Of a stretch of DNA of 64,000 nucleotides, positions 28,024 to 36,577 are shown one piece after another. Origin of the DNA: Culturomica sp. (GTDB lineage Bacteria > Bacteroidota > Bacteroidia > Bacteroidales > Marinifilaceae). Made by a program: the position numbers and the translations under genes. The stretch spans positions 27,519-91,518 of the forward strand of contig JAISHE010000005.1 in the NCBI GenBank assembly GCA_031262745.1, written 5' to 3'. The notes under the pieces are model-generated. The model made no database searches. It saw only the letters and a program-made list of their open reading frames with translations, and was not told where the DNA came from. How positions within the stretch are numbered: position 1 is the stretch's first letter; every line of letters begins with the position of its first letter.

Positions 28024-29295
28024 TTAAACCGTTTCTGCCACAATGTATGTGCTGCCTCCTATAAAAATCATATCATCTTCTTTCGCCGCACTACGGGCTG
28101 CCTCGTAGGCTTCATGCACAGTGGGGTAGGTGTTGCCTTGTAAATCATGGGCAGCAGCTTTTTTTGCCAAAATATTTTCATCCAAAGCTCTCGGTATGCT
28201 CGCTTTTGTGAAGTAGTACACGGCATTCTTCGGAAGAAGCGGCAAAATATGGTCGGTGTCTTTGTCATTCACAACTCCTATGACGAAGTGCAGACATTTA
28301 TGATTGTGGGTTTTGATTTGTTTCACCACCTCACGCAATCCGTCTTCGTTATGACCGGTGTCGCAAACGGTGTAGGGCTTTTCTGAGAGCACCTGCCACC
28401 TGCCGAATAGTCCCGTGTTGCTTATTACGTTTGCCAATCCCTTGCGTATGTTATTTTCCGAAACGGACAAACCGAGTTGTTGCAAATGTAGAACTGTTTC
28501 TATAATGCCGGGCAGGTTCTTAATTTGATAGTGCCCCTGCAAGTCCATTTGCAAATTATTCAAGGTTAAATCGCTGCTGTGAAGGTTGTAACTTCCGTCA
28601 TCGCTCCTTTCAATTTCCCATTTATCGGATGCAAAAACGAGAGGTGCATGGTTTTTGCGTGCGGCTTCTTCAAATACAAAATCATAGTCTTTATCGCGTG
28701 TACCCACAACAACAGGTGTATTCGGTTTTATAATGCCGGCTTTTTCCTGTGCTATTAACGGCAAGGTATCACCCAGCAATGCACAGTGGTCAAAAGAAAT
28801 GTTGGTAATCAAGGAAATGAGGGGTTTGATGATATTTGTGGAATCTAATCTTCCTCCCAATCCCGTTTCTATCACGGCAATCTCCGTTTTCATGTCTTTA
28901 AAGTAGCTGAAAGCCATTGCAACGGTCATTTCAAAGAATGAAGGTTTGATTGCAGTGAAAACGTTTTTGTTGGAGTTTATGAATTCCGTAACAAATTCTT
29001 CCGAAATCATCTCACCGTTGATTTTAATTCTTTCTCTGAAATCCCGCAGGTGGGGAGATGTGTACAATCCTGTTTTGTAGCCGGCTTCCTGCAAGATAGA
29101 TGCAATTGCATGCGATGAGGAACCTTTACCGTTGGTGCCTGCAATGTGCACGGTTTTGAAAGAGCGGTGAGGACTCCCGAAATGTGAATCTAATTTCAAA
29201 GTGTTATTGAGATTGGCTTTGTAGGCACTTTTACCTTCCCTTTGAAACATCGGCAATTGTGCGTACATCCATTCTATTGTTTCCTGATAGTTCAT
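28024..29295 (-). CDS. folC: Dihydrofolate synthase / folylpolyglutamate synthase
   Basis: Mur-ligase-type enzyme of 423 residues that adds glutamate to dihydropteroate and to folates. The ATP-binding loop is HIAGTNGKGSSSHAIASIL; other motifs are YTSPHLRDFRERIKING, IETGLGGRLDSTN, ISFDHCALLGDTLPLIAQEKAGI and VCDTGHNEDGL. It is 24 bases upstream of relA and 12 bases downstream of the small gene at 29308, consistent with one transcript. Confidence 0.95.
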   Translation of the reverse strand: MNYQETIEWMYAQLPMFQREGKSAYKANLNNTLKLDSHFGSPHRSFKTVHIAGTNGKGSSSHAIASILQEAGYKTGLYTSPHLRDFRERIKINGEMISEEFVTEFINSNKNVFTAIKPSFFEMTVAMAFSYFKDMKTEIAVIETGLGGRLDSTNIIKPLISLITNISFDHCALLGDTLPLIAQEKAGIIKPNTPVVVGTRDKDYDFVFEEAARKNHAPLVFASDKWEIERSDDGSYNLHSSDLTLNNLQMDLQGHYQIKNLPGIIETVLHLQQLGLSVSENNIRKGLANVISNTGLFGRWQVLSEKPYTVCDTGHNEDGLREVVKQIKTHNHKCLHFVIGVVNDKDTDHILPLLPKNAVYYFTKASIPRALDENILAKKAAAHDLQGNTYPTVHEAYEAARSAAKEDDMIFIGGSTYIVAETV

Positions 29296-29307
29296 TTTAA
29301 GTAAACT

Positions 29308-29673
29308 TTATAAATCGGAGAAATCAATTAACGTTTTTAAGCGATTGAGGGCAGTGAAACGCATATTTTTCAAATCGGCTGATTCTAATACGGCTATTCC
29401 GTCGGTAGCAGAGGAGAGGGAACGGTAGAAATCCGTGAGTACCTTTATTATATTCTCTCCGACAATGTTTTGCAGTATAATTGTTTTGCAACGTAAGTCT
29501 ACAATCATTCCGCCGTAAAATTCCAAACCGTGAAATTCTTTAATGATACCTCCCGTATCTACTATATTTGTAATATTATTGTTGTCAATAACTAAGTAAC
29601 CGTTTTTCGTGAGAGGATATTCGGGTATGAAAATGTAATTGGCTCCGATTTTTCTTATCCTTTGTTCGGTCAT
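29308..29673 (-). CDS. Amidohydrolase-like protein lacking the catalytic barrel
   Basis: The 121 residues align by eye with the two separated ends of the Bacteroidales amidohydrolase (chlorohydrolase/guanine-deaminase-like) family. The N-terminal strands ANYIFIPEYPLTKNGYLVID, VDTGG and LEFYGGMIV match the start of the composite beta domain. GIAVLESADLKNMRFTALNR and LKTLIDF match its C-terminal closing strands. The whole metal-binding TIM barrel, including the HxH motif normally right after the GG(M/I)xVPGF strand, is missing. DUF4296 genes in related genomes often neighbour full-length members, which supports the reading. Loss of catalysis is inference. The frame is intact, so a structural or regulatory role is possible. 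Confidence 0.5.
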   Translation of the reverse strand: MTEQRIRKIGANYIFIPEYPLTKNGYLVIDNNNITNIVDTGGIIKEFHGLEFYGGMIVDLRCKTIILQNIVGENIIKVLTDFYRSLSSATDGIAVLESADLKNMRFTALNRLKTLIDFSDL

Positions 29674-29675
29674 AA

Positions 29676-30620
29676 CTAATCTATTTTTTTAGCCTTTTCT
29701 TTTTCTTTTTCTTTTGTGATCGGTAGCTTTTTCTTCAAAACAGGTTGCAACATTTCATGCTCCTCGTGCATGCTTACCGGCGGTTCCAACTCTAAAGCCG
29801 GGTTAGCAACGTCTAATTTTTCTGTTTGAACCGTCTTGCCTTGCCTCCTTTCTTCCGATTTCAAAAGTTGTTCTTGTTGTTCTCTTTTTTTGTTTGAGAT
29901 ATAAGGCTTAATAAGGTTTAAATCGGTGATAACCACATCTCTTGATTTGATAGCTTTCATATTATCCGCTTTCAATATTTCAACTTCAAGTCTGCTGTAG
30001 ACGGAATCGACGTATTGACTCCAAGTATATTTTTTGCTGCGAATGGTGTCTTGTGGCACGTTTAAAGTTCTAACATTCAAAGTGTCTTTATTATCAGCAG
30101 ATATAAAGCGCGAAGTGATACGATTATCTTTTCCGTCATCTTTTTGATTAAACTTTATGAACACCGAAAAAGTGTATAAACCCGATTGCAAACTGTCCAC
30201 CGTGAAAGTTCTGCTAAGAGTGTCTTTCGTTAGAAAAATGCTGTCTTGAACCGTAAAATAATTTACGGAATCATCCGCTCTTAATTTGCTGAGTTCCTGA
30301 TTTTGGTACGTGAGACGCATGTTTAACGTATCCAATACCGTTTCATAAATGCGAAGATAAAGTTCAGGGCGCGAAGTATAATAATAAATGCAGGTATCAA
30401 ACTGAGCACTTGTGATGCCGTATTTGTCGTAAATCCAATTATAGTAGGTATATGCGTTTTTATTCTTATCTATGGTACTTCCAAGCGTTGTCATTTCCGC
30501 ATCCACTGTGTGAATGTCAATGAGTAAAGACGTGAACCTTTTTTCATCTAATATCGGTTTCCCTGTGGAACATCCGATTAATATTATAAGCAATGATATT
30601 ATTAAGATATTGTGCTTCAT
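29676..30620 (-). CDS. DUF4296 lipoprotein
   Basis: The start is set at ATG 30620 (MKHNILIISLLIILIGCS), giving 314 residues; the track start at 30674 lies in mlaF. The signal peptide ends in a lipobox, LIGC. The DUF4296 domain (about 20-110) carries RFTSLLIDIHTVDAEM and YTYYNWIYDKYGITSAQFDTCIYYYTSRPE. The C-terminal half is charged, with a KEKEKEKAKK tail. It lies in the operon with mlaF and mlaE and could be an outer-membrane partner, but no function is established. Confidence 0.85.
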   Translation of the reverse strand: MKHNILIISLLIILIGCSTGKPILDEKRFTSLLIDIHTVDAEMTTLGSTIDKNKNAYTYYNWIYDKYGITSAQFDTCIYYYTSRPELYLRIYETVLDTLNMRLTYQNQELSKLRADDSVNYFTVQDSIFLTKDTLSRTFTVDSLQSGLYTFSVFIKFNQKDDGKDNRITSRFISADNKDTLNVRTLNVPQDTIRSKKYTWSQYVDSVYSRLEVEILKADNMKAIKSRDVVITDLNLIKPYISNKKREQQEQLLKSEERRQGKTVQTEKLDVANPALELEPPVSMHEEHEMLQPVLKKKLPITKEKEKEKAKKID

Positions 30621-30621
30621 G

Positions 30622-31374
30622 TTATAACTTTTCTCTAATCTTTTTATAAAGCTGCGAAGAGAAAATAAAATCATTTAACTTTTTATTATCTGCTTGGGCT
30701 ATGTTATCTTTATTTCCTTCCCATTCCTTATTGCCGTCTGCAATGAAAACAATGTTTTCGCCTATTTCAAAAACAGAATTCATGTCGTGGGTGTTAACAA
30801 TGGTAGTCATGTTATACTCGTGAGTGATTTCATGTATCAAATTATCTATCACTATGGAATTCACAGGGTCGAGACCTGAATTCGGTTCATCGCAAAATAA
30901 ATATTTGGGATTTAATACAATCGCTCTTGCTATGGCTACTCGCTTTTTCATGCCACCGCTTATCTCCGCAGGATAGAGATTGTCAACATCATCCAAATTC
31001 ACACGGTTGAGACAGAATCTTGCACGTTCAATCTTTTCTTTTTCCGTCATATTCGAGAAAAGATTTAAAGGAAATTTCACGTTTTCAATCACAGAAAAAG
31101 AGTCAAACAGTGCACCACCTTGAAATACAACTCCAATTTCCGTGTGAAGGTCTTTTAGTTGCTTGTTGTCTAAATTCTTAATGTTCTTATCATCGAAAAA
31201 GACAGTGCCTTCATCAATGCCGACTAAACCTATCAACGATTTGAGTAAAACCGTTTTGCCCGATCCGCTTTGACCTATGATAAGATTGACTTTACTTGTT
31301 TCAAATGTAACATTTATGTCGGTGAGCACTGTGCGACCGTCAAACGATTTATATAAACCTTTCGCTTTAACCAT
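30622..31374 (-). CDS. mlaF: MlaF-type ABC transporter ATPase
   Basis: The 250-residue ATPase has Walker A GQSGSGKTVLL, signature ISGGMKKRVAIARAI and Walker B YLFCDEPNSGLDP. The NSGLDPVNS D-loop and the ISGGMKKR signature match phospholipid-trafficking MlaF rather than other ABC classes. It follows mlaE with no gap and precedes the DUF4296 gene by 1 base. MlaD, the substrate-binding MCE protein, is not in the window and may lie elsewhere in the genome. Confidence 0.92.
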   Translation of the reverse strand: MVKAKGLYKSFDGRTVLTDINVTFETSKVNLIIGQSGSGKTVLLKSLIGLVGIDEGTVFFDDKNIKNLDNKQLKDLHTEIGVVFQGGALFDSFSVIENVKFPLNLFSNMTEKEKIERARFCLNRVNLDDVDNLYPAEISGGMKKRVAIARAIVLNPKYLFCDEPNSGLDPVNSIVIDNLIHEITHEYNMTTIVNTHDMNSVFEIGENIVFIADGNKEWEGNKDNIAQADNKKLNDFIFSSQLYKKIREKL

Positions 31375-32112
31375 TTACAACAGTATTTGGGTTAAGATTA
31401 AGTTTGCAATCAAAATGGCAATGCTGCTATCAACTACAGCCCGAGTGCTCGCCTTACCGACTTCTAAGGCTCCTCCCTGAACATTATAACCGTAAAATGC
31501 AGGTATAGACGTGAAAATAAATGCAAAGACAAAGCTTTTAATAATGGAATACACCACATAATAGGAATTAAATGAAAAATGCAAACCTTGAATAAAATCT
31601 TCAAAATTCACGACTCCACTCAATATTCCGGTGAGCAATCCGCCGATGATACCGATGAAAACACTGAAAATGTAGAGAATAGGATTGATAAGCATTGCGG
31701 AAATTATCTTTGGTGCCACTAAATATGAAATCGAATTAACACCCATAGCTTCAAGTGCCTCTATCTGTTCCGTTATTTTCATTGTTCCGATTTCGGATGC
31801 AACGTTACTGCCGATTTTGCCCGCAAGTATCACGCTCACAATGGTTGACGAAAATTCCAACAACAAAGTTTCTCGCGTAAGATAACCAATCAAATATCTT
31901 GGCAGTAGGGGACTTGCCATGTTGTAAGCCGTTTGCAAAGTGAGAACGGCTCCAATGAAAAAAGAAATTATAAGTACAAGAGGTATAGAATTAAAACCGA
32001 GCTTCTCTAATTCCGAACCGATATTCTTGAAGAAAATCCTGTTTTTCTCCTGTTTTGAGAAAACCTTTTTAATGAATATGACGTAATTGCCAACGAGAAT
32101 TAAAAATTTCAT
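31375..32112 (-). CDS. mlaE: MlaE-type ABC transporter permease
   Basis: The 245-residue permease has about five hydrophobic segments and the MlaE hallmarks GAVLTLQTAYNMA, LLLEFSSTIVSVILAGKIGSNVASEIGTMKITEQIEAL and PKIISAMLINPILYIFSVFIGIIGG. It works with MlaF to move phospholipids between inner and outer membrane. It is first in the six-gene operon that ends with relA. No clear TAnnTTTG box was found in the 87 bases shared with the divergent manC. Confidence 0.92.
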   Translation of the reverse strand: MKFLILVGNYVIFIKKVFSKQEKNRIFFKNIGSELEKLGFNSIPLVLIISFFIGAVLTLQTAYNMASPLLPRYLIGYLTRETLLLEFSSTIVSVILAGKIGSNVASEIGTMKITEQIEALEAMGVNSISYLVAPKIISAMLINPILYIFSVFIGIIGGLLTGILSGVVNFEDFIQGLHFSFNSYYVVYSIIKSFVFAFIFTSIPAFYGYNVQGGALEVGKASTRAVVDSSIAILIANLILTQILL

Positions 32113-32199
32113 TCTTTCTCTTTAAATTTCGGGTAAAATTATAAATAAATTATCGTATTATTCCTAAATTAGTGAAGTTTTACAAATAGAAAATCTTAT

Positions 32200-33249
32200 A
32201 TGGAAAATGTGTTTTGTGTAATCTTGGCAGGCGGTGTTGGTAACAGATTATGGCCCGTAAGTAACACTAAATGTCCTAAGCAATTTATGGATTTATTGCA
32301 TACAGGTAAGACTTTAATTCGTCAGACTTTTGAAAGGATAAATCTTCTAATTCCGAAAGAGCGCATTTATGTAGTTACAGGTAAGCGTTATATAGAAATT
32401 ACTCAAAAGGAACTTCCGGAAATTCCACAGGAAAATATACTCGCCGAACCTTTCCGTAAGAATACGGCAGTTTCAATTATGTATGCGGCAGTGAAAGTGA
32501 GGAAAAAATCAGAAAACTCTACTATGATTGTTGTAGCTTCCGACCATGTTATTACAAATGAAGTGGCATATTTAAGGAATTTGAAAGAAGGTGTGGAATT
32601 CGTGAAAAATCAAGGCGGACTTCTCACTTTTGGTATAAAACCAAAGAGGCAAGAAACTCAATATGGTTATATACAAGAGAAAAAACCGGAAATCGTTGAC
32701 AAGATTTCCGAAGTTAAAACCTTTACGGAAAAGCCTGACAAAGAGTTGGCAAAAGCATTTTTTGAATCCGGTGATTTCTTGTGGAATGTTGGGATCTTTG
32801 TTTGGAAAACCAATGACATAATCAGTGAAATCAAGAAATATACTTATGACGTGTATTCATTTTTTGAGGATGATAAATTCTTGGATACGGAATATGAAAA
32901 TGAAGCTATTGTAGGAATATATAGCGAAGTTCCAAATGTGTCTATAGATTTCGGAGTGCTTGAAAAATCAGCATCGGTCTACGTATTGAAAGGTGATTTC
33001 GGCTGGTCAAATACAAGCACGTGGCTTTCACTAAATTCTTTGGGAACAACCGATGACGATAATAACACATTAGTTTCCGGTAATGTCGTCTTTGACGAAT
33101 CCAAGAACTGTTTAGTGTACGTGAATCCCGATAAAAAGGTCATAGTCTCCGGTGTTGACAACATCATTATTGCCGAACAACATGACTATCTAATGATATG
33201 TAATAAGGATAACGAAGAAAGGATTAAACTTTTTGAAAAGAATTTTTAA
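32200..33249 (+). CDS. manC: Mannose-1-phosphate guanylyltransferase
   Basis: Makes GDP-mannose from GTP and mannose 1-phosphate for surface glycans. The 349-residue length fits the single-domain form without the C-terminal isomerase. The nucleotidyltransferase motif is VILAGGVGNRLWPVSN followed by KCPKQFMDL; others are AEPFRKNTAVSIMYAA, VVASDHVI, TFTEKPDKELAKAF, GDFLWNVGIFVWK and FGWSNTSTW. Its stop codon overlaps that of the convergent gldN gene by two bases. Confidence 0.93.
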   Translation: MENVFCVILAGGVGNRLWPVSNTKCPKQFMDLLHTGKTLIRQTFERINLLIPKERIYVVTGKRYIEITQKELPEIPQENILAEPFRKNTAVSIMYAAVKVRKKSENSTMIVVASDHVITNEVAYLRNLKEGVEFVKNQGGLLTFGIKPKRQETQYGYIQEKKPEIVDKISEVKTFTEKPDKELAKAFFESGDFLWNVGIFVWKTNDIISEIKKYTYDVYSFFEDDKFLDTEYENEAIVGIYSEVPNVSIDFGVLEKSASVYVLKGDFGWSNTSTWLSLNSLGTTDDDNNTLVSGNVVFDESKNCLVYVNPDKKVIVSGVDNIIIAEQHDYLMICNKDNEERIKLFEKNF

Positions 33250-34088
33250 TATTCCCACAATCCTTGTTCATTATTGAACATTTCATTTTTAATACGTTCC
33301 GATTCAAGTATAGCGTCAATACCAACAGCATAACTGCTTATAGGACGATTGTTATACATTGATTCTTCCTGATAAATCCTTGAACTGAAATAGCGTTTCA
33401 GGAAAATATCGTCAAATGTGAGAGGTGCGGAACTGTTTCTGCCCATGAATACTTTCTGTTTGGCGAGAATGTCTCTAAATTCGCCGTAATCAATCCAGAA
33501 CAATTGTCTTTTCATAATGCCGTCAAAATCGTCTTTTGTGAACTCTCTAACGGGACAAATGGAAATTATACGAGATTCCAAACGAGAAGTCCGTTTATTG
33601 AAATACCATATTTCTTTCAATAAAATACGCTTAACTTCATCGGTGTGAATCTCACCTGCAACACTTACTGATTCCATTTGACCTGTTTCATTGTTCATGA
33701 TTGTTATCGTATCACCTACGGCATCAAAGCGTTTCTTTATTTCTTCAAAGGTTATAGGCACAGAGAGTTCATCATCATCATAAGCTGTTTTGTATGAATT
33801 TTGTATGCCTTTCATGAGCAAATCAATCAAAGACATACGACCGTCAATAGGCTCGGTAGGGTAATAAAGCGGCAAATTCATTTTCTCTCTTAACACAATC
33901 TCACGCCACACAACCTTTGAATACAAAATATCCGAAGGTTCCACAGAAGGCAATGCAACGTAAGTTTTTTTAGCATTGTCGGGATTGTTTACCAAATTCT
34001 TATAAAAAGCCTTAGATGTTTCTTGAGCCTGAGTTACAAAACTTGTTGCTACAAATAAACTGCAACCTATAACTATTTTACGTATCAT
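33246..34088 (-). CDS. gldN: Type IX secretion / gliding protein GldN (PorN)
   Basis: Periplasmic component of the T9SS ring, binding GldK and GldM. The 280 residues start with a signal peptide (MIRKIVIGCSLFVATSFVTQAQ). Family features include PSDILYSKVVWREIVLREKMNLPLYYP, RMSLIDLLMKGI, KEIWYFNKRTSRLESRIISICPV and FWIDYGEFRDIL. It is the last gene of the porP-gldKLMN block, 12 bases after gldM. Confidence 0.95.
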   Translation of the reverse strand: MIRKIVIGCSLFVATSFVTQAQETSKAFYKNLVNNPDNAKKTYVALPSVEPSDILYSKVVWREIVLREKMNLPLYYPTEPIDGRMSLIDLLMKGIQNSYKTAYDDDELSVPITFEEIKKRFDAVGDTITIMNNETGQMESVSVAGEIHTDEVKRILLKEIWYFNKRTSRLESRIISICPVREFTKDDFDGIMKRQLFWIDYGEFRDILAKQKVFMGRNSSAPLTFDDIFLKRYFSSRIYQEESMYNNRPISSYAVGIDAILESERIKNEMFNNEQGLWEY

Positions 34089-34100
34089 AATTCTATAACT

Positions 34101-35633
34101 TTATTCAATTTTAAATGATATTGACGATAATTTTCTTCTTGTTCCGTCAGGTCCTTGAACCATGATTTGTTCTACAAAAAGCGGTTGATTACGTTTTAAA
34201 TCGCGAATGAGTCTTTTCTGATCTTCACTGAAACCATCACCTTTAGTGTCGGCATCTCTAACATAACCATCAACAAGAGTAGAAAGAGTGAAACTTAATA
34301 TTTGAAACTTCATATCGAAGTCAAAATTTTCCAATTCAACTGTCAATTTACCGGCAGCAAGTAGCTTGTTTCGAGCAATTTTACCTTCTTTTTGATTTGC
34401 AATTTTTGCAACAGGGTCGGGCACAGCCTTTACACGAAACTCCTGATTTTGCAACAGTTTTCTTGTGTTACCTATCTGGGCATATACAGAAACCGAAGCT
34501 TTCCCGACGTTTTTAGGACGTACAACATAGTCGTTACCTTGTTTAATGATTTCACCATTAGATATTTCCGGTTGCAACAAGTCTGCCGACATGCCGGGAA
34601 CTGCAATAGAAACCGGATTATCAACACCTAAATAGAATACATTCATTTTAGTAGGGGATATAACCACTGCCGGATCTGCCACTTCATATTCCGTTTCAAA
34701 GGTTCGCGGAAGTGTTTGTCCTGAAGAAGAAATATAGTTGATCACACCTCTGATTTTATGAATACCGACTTTTGTAGCCGGTTCTGTGTAAATACCGAAA
34801 AGTCCGTCGTATTTCACTTGTCTGCCATTAGCTATTATAGCCGGTTTTAAAGTCGTATCTACGGCAGCAAGCATAATGCGTGCTTTGAATTGATCTCCGG
34901 TTAGAACATATTTGGAATCAGGAATTATAAGAGCTTCCAACTTATTGAATTTGAATGATTCCGCATCAACAGAAGCAACTAAATAACGCAATACATCCGA
35001 TTCGGATGTTAAAATACTTACCTGATACATTGTAAGCATGGTAACAACTCCGGCTAACGGAGTACTTTCAAATTGAGCAGATTCCCAAGACTTAAATTCG
35101 CCGTCATGAGCAGGCGGATTATCGGTGTTTAAAGAATGTTCGATAGTTGCTCTTAAAATAGAATCCTTAGGATTAATATAGCTAACAACCAAATCTCTGT
35201 ATTCACTTAACCTTTTCTTCAATTCTTTTCCTTGACCTTCCACAAGCATTATTTGACCACCAACATCTAAGTTGTCGCGTGCTTTAATATTATCAACATC
35301 ACCATCCGGTCCGTCAACGATTTTTACCATTTTCACCTTCAAGCTGTCTATAAATTTAGACAATTCAAGAGTTTTATCTTTTATTTTCAGAGCTTTATCG
35401 CGAGTTGCTCCTACTTTATTTTCATTTAGGCTATAAGCCATTTCAATCTCGTTATAGGTTTCTGAATTTTTACGTTCAAAACCTATGATTGCAGATGATA
35501 AACTTTGCTGTACCTTCGTAAAAGCCTCTAAAACATCAGCAGACACATTCAATGCCAACATAGCTGTTAGCACCAAATACATCATGCCAATCATTTTTTG
35601 TCTTGGCGTTTCCGGACAATTTTTAGAACCCAT
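34101..35633 (-). CDS. gldM: Type IX secretion motor protein GldM (PorM)
   Basis: GldM spans the inner membrane and reaches the periplasmic ring, passing motion from the GldL/GldM motor. The 510 residues start with the canonical SKNCPETPRQKMIGMMYLVL and LTAMLALNVSADVLEAF helix. A large multi-domain periplasmic beta region ends in LSSISFKIE. The gene follows gldL with a 40-base gap. Confidence 0.96.
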   Translation of the reverse strand: MGSKNCPETPRQKMIGMMYLVLTAMLALNVSADVLEAFTKVQQSLSSAIIGFERKNSETYNEIEMAYSLNENKVGATRDKALKIKDKTLELSKFIDSLKVKMVKIVDGPDGDVDNIKARDNLDVGGQIMLVEGQGKELKKRLSEYRDLVVSYINPKDSILRATIEHSLNTDNPPAHDGEFKSWESAQFESTPLAGVVTMLTMYQVSILTSESDVLRYLVASVDAESFKFNKLEALIIPDSKYVLTGDQFKARIMLAAVDTTLKPAIIANGRQVKYDGLFGIYTEPATKVGIHKIRGVINYISSSGQTLPRTFETEYEVADPAVVISPTKMNVFYLGVDNPVSIAVPGMSADLLQPEISNGEIIKQGNDYVVRPKNVGKASVSVYAQIGNTRKLLQNQEFRVKAVPDPVAKIANQKEGKIARNKLLAAGKLTVELENFDFDMKFQILSFTLSTLVDGYVRDADTKGDGFSEDQKRLIRDLKRNQPLFVEQIMVQGPDGTRRKLSSISFKIE

Positions 35634-35673
35634 TTATATTGAATCTTCTAATTCTTACTTAAATAATTTAAAA

Positions 35674-36558
35674 TCAACCATTCACAATGCTAAGCATGTT
35701 TCCGTAAACAGAGTTTAACGAAGCCACATTGTTTGCTAATTGTTGCGTTTCTTGTTTGAAAAGTTTAGTGTTGTCCAAACTTAAAGAAACATTTTCCATC
35801 AATTCGTTCATATCATTTTGCATACCTCTGAAAGATTCCAAAGTAGATTGAGTTTCATTGATTTGCAATTCATATATAGCATTTAAAGCACTGATGTTCT
35901 TACTCAAAGCGGAAACTTGTTGAGAGTTATTATCCGAATTCGACTTGAACTTATCCATTTGTTCGTTTATGGTTGTACTCAAATTTGCAAAACTGTTTGA
36001 CGAAGTTTCAATGTTAACTGTAAGTTTTTGATAATCCATCATTGAATCTTCGAGAACTTTACCGGCTTTCATCGTTTTTTCACCCAGTTGTTCAAAAGAT
36101 GCGGTGGCATCAATTAATTTCTTGGCAAATTCCGGTACGTTCAACGTGGCATCTTCAAAACGTTCTGCACTTTTAACAATTTTATGTATGCCTTCACGCA
36201 ATTGTTCAATGTCCTTCTCATCTATGGTACTGATGTTTGTAACGGTTTCAACAGTACCGGCAACACTGCCTCCCTGTTGAATTTTGGATACATGTTGTTG
36301 TGTTACCGGTGCAAGTTCACTATTTGAAAGTTCCGGAAAAACTTTACCCCAATTATAATGCTCCAAAGGCGGTTCAAAAGCCGATAGGAAAAATATACAG
36401 GCTTCAACAAGCATACCGATTGTTAAAACAACTCCGGCTCCGGGGAAGTGCATGATTTTAAAAAGGGCACCTATGATAACGGCTGAGGCACCCCAACCGT
36501 ATACAAAACCCATTATGTTTTGATAAGATTTACTTTGAAAAAACTTTAATGCTGACAT
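35674..36558 (-). CDS. gldL: Type IX secretion motor protein GldL (PorL)
   Basis: The stator-like partner of GldM that uses ion flow to drive the T9SS. The 294 residues begin with two membrane helices (IMGFVYGWGASAVIIGALFKIMHFPGAGVVLTIGMLVEACIFFLSAFEPP), with a conserved Glu in MLVEACIFF, as in family members. The rest is a long helical cytoplasmic tail with heptad-like patterning. Confidence 0.96.
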   Translation of the reverse strand: MSALKFFQSKSYQNIMGFVYGWGASAVIIGALFKIMHFPGAGVVLTIGMLVEACIFFLSAFEPPLEHYNWGKVFPELSNSELAPVTQQHVSKIQQGGSVAGTVETVTNISTIDEKDIEQLREGIHKIVKSAERFEDATLNVPEFAKKLIDATASFEQLGEKTMKAGKVLEDSMMDYQKLTVNIETSSNSFANLSTTINEQMDKFKSNSDNNSQQVSALSKNISALNAIYELQINETQSTLESFRGMQNDMNELMENVSLSLDNTKLFKQETQQLANNVASLNSVYGNMLSIVNG

Positions 36559-36577
36559 TTTATTGTAAAATTATATA

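Noticed and set aside
30622-32112. Complete Mla transport system
   Set aside because: Only the ATPase and permease are seen; no MCE-domain MlaD, MlaB or MlaC gene is adjacent.
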